Origin: a virus
Reading direction: 5' to 3' (one strand)
DNA: 48,740 nucleotides
Virus record (IMG/VR): IMGVR_UViG_3300028394_000112
Location: 1-48,740 of that record
Shown here: positions 40,482 through 48,500 of the stretch, piece by piece
Layout of the letters: each line of letters begins with the position of its first letter
Numbering within the stretch: the first letter of the stretch is position 1
The notes under the pieces: model-generated
Told to the model about the DNA's origin: nothing
Database searches by the model: none
The model's input: the letters and a program-made list of their open reading frames with translations, nothing else
Translations under genes and position numbers: made by a program

Positions 40482-40789
40482 ACGGACACCTCCGGCCATT
40501 CGATTCGGCTGGAACGCTCGATAACCGCTGTCGCGCCTAACGATTCGAGGAGTTCAACGCGGCGCTTGACAGTCCTGCGGTTCTTGAATTGACGCCCGAC
40601 GACCGGCCAAATGAATTGGTCGGTGCCCAAACGCTCGATGTATTCGGGAGTGGCAACCCATCCGGGTGGCGCCCATCCCTCAACCGGAACTTGCCATTCC
40701 TCACCAGGAAGAAACCGGTGCGGCTCATGAGAGCCTTCGGGGTATGAGATGACCCGCGCTCGATAGAGATACGTGTAGCTCTTGGTCAT
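40478..40789 (-). CDS. Unknown early protein
   Basis: A 103-residue product (MTKSYTYLYRARVISYPEGS at the start), basic and rich in aromatics, with WQVPVEGWAPPGWVATPEYI. Its codon use is less GC-rich at third positions than its neighbours, which may mean more recent acquisition. ATGA overlaps on both sides. Confidence 0.68.
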   Translation of the reverse strand: MTKSYTYLYRARVISYPEGSHEPHRFLPGEEWQVPVEGWAPPGWVATPEYIERLGTDQFIWPVVGRQFKNRRTVKRRVELLESLGATAVIERSSRIEWPEVSV

Positions 40790-41610
40790 GCCGCCATCTC
40801 CTTGGAGACGAGACGGGCGATCGCTTCGGCGCCCTGCGGGGTGATCTTCAGCGTGTGCATGACTTCCGAACCGTGGAACCGCGGGGCCTCATGGTTCTCG
40901 ACGCGCCGGAAGTAGCGTTTCTTGTCGGCCTTCTCGCTGTACCGGTTGCGGATGACCTTCTTGCCCTGCTTCTCCGACCACCGCGAGTCGGTCTGCACGT
41001 AGATCCAGTCCCGGCTGATGAGTAGTTCCCTCAGCCACTTCTCGGTGACGTTGTTCGTAGAGGCGACTGTGGAGAAGGACAGCAGGTCGGTGTCGGTGAC
41101 GTAGGTGTCGACGTAAGTGACCTTGGAAGCGGACTCGGCGACGTGGGATTCCAGCTGATGGATGCGCGCGTCGCGGGCCTGCAGCGTCTGTTGCGCTTCC
41201 ATCAACGCAGCTGCGAGCAGTTCCTTGCCGGTGAGCGCAGGCTGAGCCGGCGCGGTCTCGGCCTCGCGGGTCCGGACAGCGAAGTAGTGCTGTGCGGCGG
41301 CAACTTCGGGGATGTTCGGGTCACCGTTCATCGCGACGAGGTAGGCGGCGTACCGGGCCAGCTCGAAATCCTCGCGGGGACGGCCACCAGTCTTTTCACG
41401 CGATCCCGTAAAAAGGCCGTCCGCGTCCATGCCCTGGTTCTCGGCGGTCTTCATCGCACGCCGGATCGGCGTCTCGAAGTGGTGCCACATTGAGTAGCCC
41501 ATCAACGGCATGAGGTCGCGGGCCGACCAGAACTCGGTGCCATCGGCGCGGACCTGGCGGATCGCGTCGAACGGACTGCCGTTGTCGGAGAACAGTTCGA
41601 TGTCGCTCAT
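40786..41610 (-). CDS. Antirepressor (N-terminal AntA/DinD-like domain, C-terminal KilAC-like domain)
   Basis: A 274-residue protein from the ATG at 41610 (MSDIELFSDNGSPFDAIRQV), ATGA-coupled to the Cro-like gene. The N-terminal domain has FWSARDLMPLMGYSMWHHFE, typical of DinD/Bro-type antirepressors. Then a coiled-coil part with LMEAQQTLQARDARIHQLES, and a C-terminal KilAC-like domain (LLSFSTVASTNNVTEKWLRE ... RRVENHEAPRFHGSEV). It probably binds the phage repressor or operators and pushes the switch to lysis. An upstream frame of 57 codons is a shadow. Confidence 0.85.
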   Translation of the reverse strand: MSDIELFSDNGSPFDAIRQVRADGTEFWSARDLMPLMGYSMWHHFETPIRRAMKTAENQGMDADGLFTGSREKTGGRPREDFELARYAAYLVAMNGDPNIPEVAAAQHYFAVRTREAETAPAQPALTGKELLAAALMEAQQTLQARDARIHQLESHVAESASKVTYVDTYVTDTDLLSFSTVASTNNVTEKWLRELLISRDWIYVQTDSRWSEKQGKKVIRNRYSEKADKKRYFRRVENHEAPRFHGSEVMHTLKITPQGAEAIARLVSKEMAA

Positions 41611-41840
41611 GCCACGGACTCCTTCTGCTCCGTCGGACGAGCCAGAACCGAGACGGGCACCTTGAGCGCGACGGCGAGTTTCTTCGTCACCGTGACGTTT
41701 GGCCAACGGTCTCCGTTTTCCAGTTGCGACAAGTAGGGCGCTGATACGCCGCTTTCTCTGGCCAGTTCGGCTGACGACCACCCGGTGCGTTCACGGATGA
41801 CGCGGAGCTCCTGCCACACCCCGTAGGTCTTCTTGATCAT
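41607..41840 (-). CDS. Cro-like HTH regulator
   Basis: A 77-residue XRE-family protein from the ATG at 41840 (MIKKTYGVWQELRVIRERTG). A canonical HTH follows: SSAELARESGVSAPYLSQLE then NGDRWPNVTVTKKLAVALKV. It begins the leftward operon, opposite the rightward repressor gene, with operator-like repeats between. This is the arrangement of a Cro gene; repressor and Cro could in principle be swapped. Confidence 0.82.
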   Translation of the reverse strand: MIKKTYGVWQELRVIRERTGWSSAELARESGVSAPYLSQLENGDRWPNVTVTKKLAVALKVPVSVLARPTEQKESVA

Positions 41841-42006
41841 GCCGCGAACTGTAGTGCGAACAAGTGCAAACCGCAAGCGTTCGCGTCGTGTTCGCGCCAA
41901 TTATCCGTCTACCTGCCGTGTTCGAAAATCACAACGGTGTAACTGCAAACATTCGGGCTTGTGCTAACGCTGGACTTTGCACCTGTTTGCACGCGAACAT
42001 GGCGAC
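41841..42006. promoter_or_regulatory. Divergent control region of the genetic switch
   Basis: Between the Cro-like and repressor starts. TTTGCACYTGTTYGC-type elements lie at 41976-41990 (plus) and, in reverse, 41856-41870, each close to one of the two start codons. A second partial copy (GTTTGCACGCGAAC) overlaps the right one, and shorter GTGTTCG elements repeat in the middle. Leftward promoter candidate: TTGTGA, 17 bases, TAGACG on the minus strand. These look like operators for both regulators. Confidence 0.6.
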
Positions 42007-42552
42007 ATGAGTGGGGACGATCCTGTACGCGACGACTGGCCGTTGGGGCCTGCCCTGCGGAATGCGCGGGAACGCGCGGGCCTATCCGTAAGGGAGGCTT
42101 CCCGACGGACCGCCCCACCGGGCGGCAGACCGACTGTGAGCCCTGGCCGGTGGCATCAGCTTGAGTCCGGGTGGCAGAAGAACAAGGGCGTGCTGATTCC
42201 CATCGGCACGACGGCGGCCACCATCGCGGCCGCTGCACGGGCAGTTGAATGGGACGCGGGCGAGGCACTGCGCACGGCGGGCTTCACATCAGACGAGGTC
42301 CCACGACCGATCCCGACGGCGGGGCTGGATCGCTTCTCCGATGACGAGTTGCTGGCTGAGGTTCGGAAGCGGATGCGGTCGGCCGCCGCTCCTTTCGTCG
42401 CGTCCTCCCCTGCCGCTACCCCGGCCCCCGGCGCGACGGTCGATGACGAGCCCCCGACGAAGCCGCACCTGCGCGCGGTCGCCCGCGCAACCGACCCGGA
42501 AGCCGGGAAGGGCCGGCCAGAGCAGGGCGAGGCCCCGGACGGCGGGGCGTAG
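42007..42552 (+). CDS. Immunity repressor candidate
   Basis: A 181-residue protein from the ATG at 42007. The N-terminal domain is an XRE-type HTH: LGPALRNARERAGLSVREAS, then RWHQLESGWQKNKGVLIPIG; the C-terminal half is Ala/Pro-rich and may be flexible. First gene of the rightward lysogeny block, divergent from Cro and in the same direction as integrase. Lack of an obvious peptidase domain suits a repressor cleared by an ImmA-like protease or by an antirepressor, both encoded here. Confidence 0.7.
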   Translation: MSGDDPVRDDWPLGPALRNARERAGLSVREASRRTAPPGGRPTVSPGRWHQLESGWQKNKGVLIPIGTTAATIAAAARAVEWDAGEALRTAGFTSDEVPRPIPTAGLDRFSDDELLAEVRKRMRSAAAPFVASSPAATPAPGATVDDEPPTKPHLRAVARATDPEAGKGRPEQGEAPDGGA

Positions 42553-42733
42553 GTGGCGTTCACTGCGCAGGAATCCGGCTGGCTGCTCAGCGGGCACTGC
42601 GAGCTGCGGGCCCACGGTCCTATCGCATGGCAAGGCCGTGCAAGCAGTCCTGAAGAACGCGCAGCGAAGAACAAGCGTGTAATTCCTGGTCAGGCGCGTT
42701 TTCTGTCAGAGGGTGTTCCTACCGTTGCGCGTC
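42553..42733 (+). other. Gap between repressor and ImmA-like gene
   Basis: A frame from a GTG at 42553 runs to 42885, but its second half is a shadow of the ImmA-like gene and its N-terminal part (WLLSGHCELRAHGPIAWQGR region) matches nothing known to me. Either a small unrecognised gene or a leader. No hairpin or promoter stands out. Confidence 0.35.
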
Positions 42734-43177
42734 ATGGCCCTCGACTTCGCCTGGCATCCCTGGCGGCACCTGCGCGTCCGCTACCCCGACGTGCAGGTGT
42801 CGTGCCGGCACCGGCTCCCCGACGACGTCATGGGGTTGCAGCAAGGCCGGCGGATCTGGCTGTGCCGCACGCTGACCCAGGCTGAACGGCGCTGCACCCT
42901 CACCCACGAACTCGTCCACCGCGAAAGGGGGCCCGTCCCGCCCGATCCGGCCGCCGCAGCCGCCGAGGAACGCGCCGTCGACGAGATCGCCGCCCGCCGC
43001 CTGATCACCCTCGGCTCACTCGCCGACGGCCTGCGGTGGACCCTCGACGCCCACCAACTCGCCGACCACCTCTGGGTCGACCTGCCCACCCTGCGCACCC
43101 GCATGACAACGCTGGACCCCATCGAGGTCGCCGACCTCGAGAACGAACTGGACGGACAGTGGCTGTGGATCCCCTGA
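42734..43177 (+). CDS. ImmA/IrrE-like metallopeptidase
   Basis: A 147-residue protein from the ATG at 42734. The zinc protease motif is H58-E59-x-x-H62 in TLTHELVHRERG, followed by a conserved Glu in EERAVDEIAARRLI. ImmA-family proteases cleave the partner HTH repressor in ICEBs1 and related phages, so this may inactivate the 42007 repressor on induction. The last residues overlap the start of the next gene. Confidence 0.82.
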   Translation: MALDFAWHPWRHLRVRYPDVQVSCRHRLPDDVMGLQQGRRIWLCRTLTQAERRCTLTHELVHRERGPVPPDPAAAAAEERAVDEIAARRLITLGSLADGLRWTLDAHQLADHLWVDLPTLRTRMTTLDPIEVADLENELDGQWLWIP

Positions 43178-43395
43178 CCGAACAGCAGCGCGCGATCCTG
43201 GACCTCGAGCGGCAGTTCTGGCGCACCGCCGGCGCGAAGGAGGACGCCATCCGCGGGCTCGGCCTGTCACCTACCCGCTACTACCAACTCGCTACTCAGC
43301 TGCTGGACCATCCGGCGGCAATGGCTGCGGAGCCGGTGACGGTGAAGCGGATGCGGCGCATTTCGACGACCAGGCGACTTGTACGCCGTGCGTAG
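43159..43395 (+). CDS. DUF3263-like small protein
   Basis: A 78-residue product from a GTG at 43159 (or 43165), overlapping the ImmA-like gene by 19 bases. The sequence EQQRAILDLERQFWRTAGAK then GLSPTRYYQLATQLLDHPAA matches the DUF3263 family that is widespread in Mycobacterium and their phages. The pattern looks like a small HTH and the ending is basic (RRISTTRRLVRRA). Function is unknown. Confidence 0.8.
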   Translation: MAVDPLTEQQRAILDLERQFWRTAGAKEDAIRGLGLSPTRYYQLATQLLDHPAAMAAEPVTVKRMRRISTTRRLVRRA

Positions 43396-43460
43396 GCGCG
43401 GTGTGCACCCAGCGTGTCGTTTCGTAGATCGTGTACACCACCGTGTGCAGTAAGTCTGAC

Positions 43461-43472
43461 CTAAAACATGCT
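43461..43472 (+). repeat. Arm-type repeat, left copy
   Basis: CTAAAACATGCT, one mismatch from the copy at 43559-43570. The two flank the tRNA-derived core 98 bases apart, as integrase arm-binding sites would. Confidence 0.5.
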
Positions 43473-43478
43473 CTGAAC

Positions 43479-43529
43479 TGGTAGGGCGGGTCGGGCTCGA
43501 ACCGACGACCAGCGGATTATGAGTCCGAC
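43479..43529 (-). other. attP core: 3' half of a tRNA-Met (CAU) gene
   Basis: The minus strand reads as a tRNA from the anticodon stem to the 3' CCA: CGGA, anticodon loop CTCATAA, TCCG, variable loop, then CGTCGGTTCGAGCCCGACC and CGCCCTACCA at the end. The 5' half is absent. Phages that integrate into tRNA genes carry such a half copy so that the gene is rebuilt on integration. It lies 120 bases from the integrase, so integration in a host tRNA-Met is predicted. Confidence 0.8.
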
Positions 43530-43558
43530 ATTTCGGTATCATCGACGGTGTTGATGAT

Positions 43559-43570
43559 CTGAAACATGCT
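43559..43570 (+). repeat. Arm-type repeat, right copy
   Basis: CTGAAACATGCT, direct repeat of 43461-43472. Confidence 0.5.
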
Positions 43571-43595
43571 GCTAGGAAGCACTATCGGTTTAGTT

Positions 43596-43642
43596 GTATA
43601 CATTGCGTATACCTAATGTCGTTGACACCTATGTGGACACCT
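43596..43642. promoter_or_regulatory. Short repeats in the integrase leader
   Basis: Two GTATAC palindromes at 43596-43601 and 43607-43612, then GACACCT twice at 43624-43630 and 43636-43642, each pair about one helical turn apart. They may bind a regulator or the excisionase. GAGGGGG at 43644-43650 is the ribosome site of the integrase. Confidence 0.5.
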
Positions 43643-43650
43643 AGAGGGGG

Positions 43651-44928
43651 ATGGGGATGGCATTCCAGAAGAAGCCGGGCAAGAAGAGGCCGCCCCGCGC
43701 CAAGGGCGAGGGCGGGATCTTTCAACGGCCCGACGGCATGTGGGTCGGCTCGGTCGAGGCGGGATACGACGCCAACGGCAAGCGCCGCCAGAAGCGGGTC
43801 TACTCGAAGGACTACCGCAAGCTCGTCGACAAGCTCAATGAGGTCAAGTCCGAACAGGCCGACGGGCTGAACCTGGACCGAACCGTCACGGTGACGAAGT
43901 GGCTCGACTACTGGCTCCCCCAGATTCACCGCGAACGCATCCGGCCGACCACCTACGACGACTACCGATGCACCGTCAACAACATCAAGCGGACCATCGG
44001 GAACAAGCGGCTCATCGACCTGACCCCGGCAGACGTGCGCCGCATGCACACCCACATCGGCCGCGGACAACGCCGGGCCCAGAAGGCTCACGTCGTGCTC
44101 CACAAGGCATTGAAGGATGCGCTGGCCGAAGGTCTGCTGCGCCGCAACGTCGTTGACGCGGTCGACCCGCCCGAGGTACGTAAAGGTGAACGAGCCGCCA
44201 TGGCGATCACCGATGTGCAGAAGCTCCTCAGCTACGCGGCCGGGAACCGCAACCACATGGAAGCCACCCGATGGCTGCTGCTCTTCCTCACCGGAACCCG
44301 GCAAGGCGAATCCCTTGGACTCACCTGGGACCGGGTCGACCTGGAGCGCGGTGCAATCGACATCTCATGGCAGCTTCAGCAGCTCAAGCGTGCTCACGGC
44401 TGCGGCGACAAGACCGACAAGGGCTGGCCGTGCACCCGCAAGCAGCGCTGCCCCACGCCAGTCTGGGACATGCCGATCAAGTTCGAGTACGAGCCGCTAC
44501 ATGATTCGCTCGCGCTGACCCGCCCGAAGTCCCAGTCGGGGCGGCGCTGGGTTCCCATCATCGAACCTTTGCGCCTGGCGCTGGTCGAGCTACACAGGGT
44601 TGACGGCAGCCCGAACCCGCACGGCCTGGTGTTCCACCGCGGCGACGGCACGCCCGTTCCCCCGCGGGACGACTACGGCGCGTGGAAGAAACTCCTGGCC
44701 GACACCGGCCTTCCCGACGTACCGCTGCACACCACCCGGCACACCGCGGCGACGGTGCTGCGGGCGGCTGGCGCCGATGAGCAGACCCGCATGGAGATCC
44801 TCGGCCACAACTCCCCCGAGGTGACCCGGATTTACGCGCACGCCGACCAGGCGAGGAACTCGACGATGATGGACGCGTTGGGTGTTCTCGCCCCTCCACC
44901 GAACGCGAAAAGCGCCCCCACCCCGTGA
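43651..44928 (+). CDS. int: Tyrosine integrase
   Basis: A 425-residue tyrosine recombinase. The ATG at 43651 follows the GAGGGGG site at once; the second ATG at 43657 has more usual spacing, so either may be used. An N-terminal AP2-like arm-binding part (EGGIFQRPDGMWVGSVEAGY), a core-binding SAM-like domain (about 80-170), then the catalytic domain: Arg in TGTRQGESLGL, His-x-x-Arg in HTTRHTAATV, His in LGHNSPEVT and Tyr in RIYAHADQ. A Cys-rich insert (CGDKTDKGWPCTRKQRC) lies before the second Arg. It integrates the phage at the tRNA-Met site. Confidence 0.94.
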   Translation: MGMAFQKKPGKKRPPRAKGEGGIFQRPDGMWVGSVEAGYDANGKRRQKRVYSKDYRKLVDKLNEVKSEQADGLNLDRTVTVTKWLDYWLPQIHRERIRPTTYDDYRCTVNNIKRTIGNKRLIDLTPADVRRMHTHIGRGQRRAQKAHVVLHKALKDALAEGLLRRNVVDAVDPPEVRKGERAAMAITDVQKLLSYAAGNRNHMEATRWLLLFLTGTRQGESLGLTWDRVDLERGAIDISWQLQQLKRAHGCGDKTDKGWPCTRKQRCPTPVWDMPIKFEYEPLHDSLALTRPKSQSGRRWVPIIEPLRLALVELHRVDGSPNPHGLVFHRGDGTPVPPRDDYGAWKKLLADTGLPDVPLHTTRHTAATVLRAAGADEQTRMEILGHNSPEVTRIYAHADQARNSTMMDALGVLAPPPNAKSAPTP

Positions 44929-44957
44929 GCGGTGAAGCTCTAGGGGTGGGGGCGCTT
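44910..44957. terminator. Stem-loop between convergent genes
   Basis: AAGCGCCCCCACCCC (44910-44924) pairs perfectly with GGGGTGGGGGCGCTT (44943-44957); the loop holds the integrase stop. No clear T-tract on either side, yet the place (integrase against the end of the tail operon) fits a bidirectional terminator. Confidence 0.7.
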
Positions 44958-44983
44958 GGATCGGCTCGGAAGCCGGGCGGGCT

Positions 44984-45077
44984 TTACTGCAGGCCGTACG
45001 CGTGTGCATGGGGTTACTGAAGCACCCTGGCCCGCACGCTATAAACAGGCCCTGACCTGCGGTTACTGCAGGCCGTA
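44984..45077 (-). repeat. Duplicated 3' end of the last tail gene
   Basis: TTACTGCAGGCCGTA occurs at 44984-44998 and again at 45063-45077, where it is the end of the tail gene (YGLQ and stop). The outer copy is probably the remnant of a second similar gene that has been lost. The 44958-45062 stretch has no gene. Confidence 0.6.
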
Positions 45078-45503
45078 AGCGTGGGTCGGCGTGATGGTCA
45101 CCTTCCCTGTCGCCGACAGGTTCACCGCCGGGTTCAGGGCCTTGCCGTACAGGTAGGTCGCACCCTGCCAGACGCCGTAGAACCCGATGTTGCCGGCGGG
45201 TACGTCGAATTGGATTGGGTCGCCGGTGATTTTGCCGCGGCCGGTGCCGGCTTCGACTTCGGACGGGTTCCACACGACGGCTTTGCGGGCGTATCCGCCG
45301 CCGGTCAGTTCCGAGGCTCCGGTGGTGCCGGGGTCGGCGCTGTGCAGGCTGATGGTTTGGGTGGTGAGCGCGGTCAGGGTGTTGCCGCCGGCGTTCGCGG
45401 CCAGTCCGCCGATCAGGTTGGCGACGGCTTTCTTGAATGCGTCGGATCCGTTGACGCGCAGTTGCGCGAATGTCTCGTCGGGGGTGGTTTCGGTGTCGGC
45501 CAT
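45063..45503 (-). CDS. Tail fibre-associated protein (last gene of the tail operon)
   Basis: A 146-residue beta-rich protein (MADTETTPDETFAQLRVNGS at the start), with TLTALTTQTISLHSADPGTT and GNIGFYGVWQGATYLYGKAL. This pattern is typical of small mycobacteriophage tail proteins that follow the fibre gene. It likely is a head-fibre-like or fibre-tip virion component. An AAAGGCTCC leader precedes the ATG at 45503. Confidence 0.78.
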   Translation of the reverse strand: MADTETTPDETFAQLRVNGSDAFKKAVANLIGGLAANAGGNTLTALTTQTISLHSADPGTTGASELTGGGYARKAVVWNPSEVEAGTGRGKITGDPIQFDVPAGNIGFYGVWQGATYLYGKALNPAVNLSATGKVTITPTHAYGLQ

Positions 45504-45560
45504 GATAGGTGGAGCCTTTCTGTGTGTTTGTTGCTGACATTCATTCTCGCGGATTGCCGG

Positions 45561-48500
45561 TCAGGTTTCTTCCCGCACAACACCATCCGCTGTATCCGGT
45601 TCGTCTGCCGGATCGCGTGCGTAGCCGTCTGGTTGTTGTTCGGACCACAATCCGTTTGGTGATTGGAGGGATTGGCGGCGGTCTTCGGCGCGCAGGGCGG
45701 CGGTGATGTAGGCGCGTATCCACACCCTGCCGTTGCCGCCTCTGGTGCCGTCGTCTACGGAGGTGAGGAAAATGCCTTTGCCTCCGGTGCCGCCCGCGCC
45801 TGGTTCGCCGCCGGGTGCGCCGCTGCTGGGGAGGGTGACACCACCGATGTAGGTGATGCCCTTAAGCGTGTAATTACCTGGAGCATTGCCCCAACGGTTA
45901 GGGCTTGTGCTGCCCCGCCCACCACCGGCGGTGACCGCGATAGCACCCACCCGCGCAATAGAGTTCGTCCCCGGCCTGCCGTCGTCACCGACCGTGAAGG
46001 CACTTCCAGCGCCGCCGAGGCCGCCTTGGCCGACTGTGACCGAAATGGTTTGACCGGCAGCGAAATCTGCGCCCTTGTTGAGTGTTCGTGTGGCCCATGT
46101 TCCCGCGCCGCCGCCGGTTCCGTCGCTGTTGAGTGCGCCGCTTCTGCCGCCTTTGCCGCCGCCGCCACCACCGACCGCGATCACGTCGATGTGGTCAGCC
46201 CACGCCGGGATCGTGACGGAGCCGTTAGCGCTGAACACTTGGGTTTGGGTGACGTTGAGGATGGGCGGTTCCACTGATTCGATCAGTGGCGCAATGACAA
46301 GCCCATTACTGCATGCGATGAGCACCCGATCACCGCGAGGATGGGATGCCACCTGGACGGGTTTGGTCACCGCGATCTGCGCGGTGACCTGCTTACGCAC
46401 AACATCAATGACCATCACCTTGTTGTCATACGGCAGACTGGCGAACACGGTCGATTCGGTGGCGGAAGCAATGACTTGCGGGCGGATGAAGAGCCGTTCA
46501 TTGCCACCGGACCCGTCGATGAAGTTGAACGGTATTACCCCGTCTGGGTGACCCATGCCGTCGAGGGTTCCCCGCATCCCCCATATCCCAGTGCCGACAC
46601 CAGTCAAACCCGAAAGTACTCCGGTGCCAAAGATATTCGGCTGAGACTGGTTCGACCAAACTCTTGTTTGAGGGTTGAAGTTCAGAACTGTTCCACCCAC
46701 GGTGTAGAACAGTTGCCCATCGTTGCGGCGAGTTGAATCCACCGCGAAATTGTTTGGCACGGTGCTCAACCCAGGTTCTGGGTAGGTGTTTGTCACCGCA
46801 GCGGTTTGAGTGTCGATCACCCGCATCACCGGACGTGCGGCCTCGTTCACCGAGGTCACGACGTAAAGGTAACGCCCATCGGTTTGCATGGGAGGGGCGA
46901 GCAACCCTGTGCCGTTCCCAATTCCGACCGCGATAGGTGTACCAACAAAATTGTTGGAAGCCGTATCCAAAACAGAAACAAGTCCGGTTAATCCGTTGGC
47001 AGTAGCGAACGCATACACCTTGTCGCCCACCACACTAACTTGCCGCGCCCACGGCAGCGTGAGCCGCTTAGTGATGGTGTTGGTGCGAAGATCAACCACC
47101 ACCAACTCGCCGGTCCTGGCCGCGCCAAGCAAGCCCGCCGCCCACCACGCCGAAATGTTATTGACACACACATACGCTGTTAGGCCGTCATCAGAAACCG
47201 CAACCGCCGTCGGCACACCAGCAACAGAAACCACCGCCCCGATAGTCTCCGGGTCCGGTTTCAACGGTGGCAGCGGATCAACCCAATTTTCCTCAGCCTC
47301 CACACTTGCGTCCACAACGCTGAACGACACCGCCTCAGAGCCTGCGTCCGTACCCGCGTCAGAAATACCGAACGAGTACGACGTCGCGCTTGCAGATAGC
47401 AGCGCCGCTACCGACGCCCACGCCGTCGACACCGAGGTGGCCTCACTACCCGCATCCGTACCAGCATCAGAGACACCAAACGAGTACGACGTCGCAGCCG
47501 CCCCAAGGCGTGCTGTGACAGTCCCACCGACCACGCTCTGAGACACAGCCTCCGACGACGCATCAGAACCAGCATCAGTAATGCCCACACTGAACGAGGT
47601 CGCCTCACCGGCCAGCAGCGCGACAAGGCCCGCGCCGGCCGTCGAGGTCGACACCACCTCAGCTGAGGGATCGGTGGCCAACGTCGAACCGACGCTGTAG
47701 GACACCGCGCCACCGGCAGAGAAGGCCACCAGTTGCGCCCACGACGTCGACGTCGACACCGCAGTTGAGGCCGGGTCGTCAGCCGCCGACGTTGCGACAC
47801 TGGTGGACACCGCAGCCGCCTCAAGCACCGCCACCAACGCACCGCCAGGCGTCGACGTCGAAGTGGCCGCGGATCCCGCATCGGAACCGGCGTCAGAAAC
47901 ACCCACGCTGAACGAGATGGCATCCGCAGCCGACAGCACCACCACCGTCCCGCCCGCAGTCGACAACGACAACGCAGCGGCATCGGGATCATCACTCAAA
48001 GTGGATCCGACACCGTACGAGAGGGCCGCGGCGATAGTCGACGGCACCACCGTCGCCCAAGTGCTCGACGTCGACACCGCCACCGATCCCGGGTCAGCCG
48101 GCGTCGAGGAACCGACACTGCTTGAGGACGCATCGGCGTCCAGTGCCGGCACCACGGTCGCCGACGTCGACGACAGCGACACCGCCGGCGTATCGGCGTC
48201 AGATCCCGACTCGGAGACACCAACGCTGAACGAGGTGGCATCGCCGGCCAGTAGCGGCAGCAAAGTCGCCCCGGCGGTCGACGTCGACAACGCCGCCGCG
48301 TCAGGGCTGTCACCGTTGAGTGTCGAGCCGACGCTGTAGGACACCGCGGCCGCGGACACCGCAGGAACCGCAGTCGCCCACGCATCGGACAAGGACACCG
48401 CAGCGGATCCCGGGTCGGCCGGGGTAGACACACCGACACTGCTCGAGGTGGCGGCAGCATCGAGCAGCGGCACCAACACGCCGCCGGCCAGCGACAAAGA

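Noticed and set aside
42553-42885. A 110-codon plus-strand frame after the repressor
   Set aside because: The second half is a shifted frame of the ImmA-like gene and the first half has no recognisable feature; kept only as a note on the gap.
43479-43529. A tRNA gene
   Set aside because: Only the 3' half (anticodon to CCA) is present; the acceptor 5' strand and D arm are missing, so it is an attachment core and not a functional tRNA.
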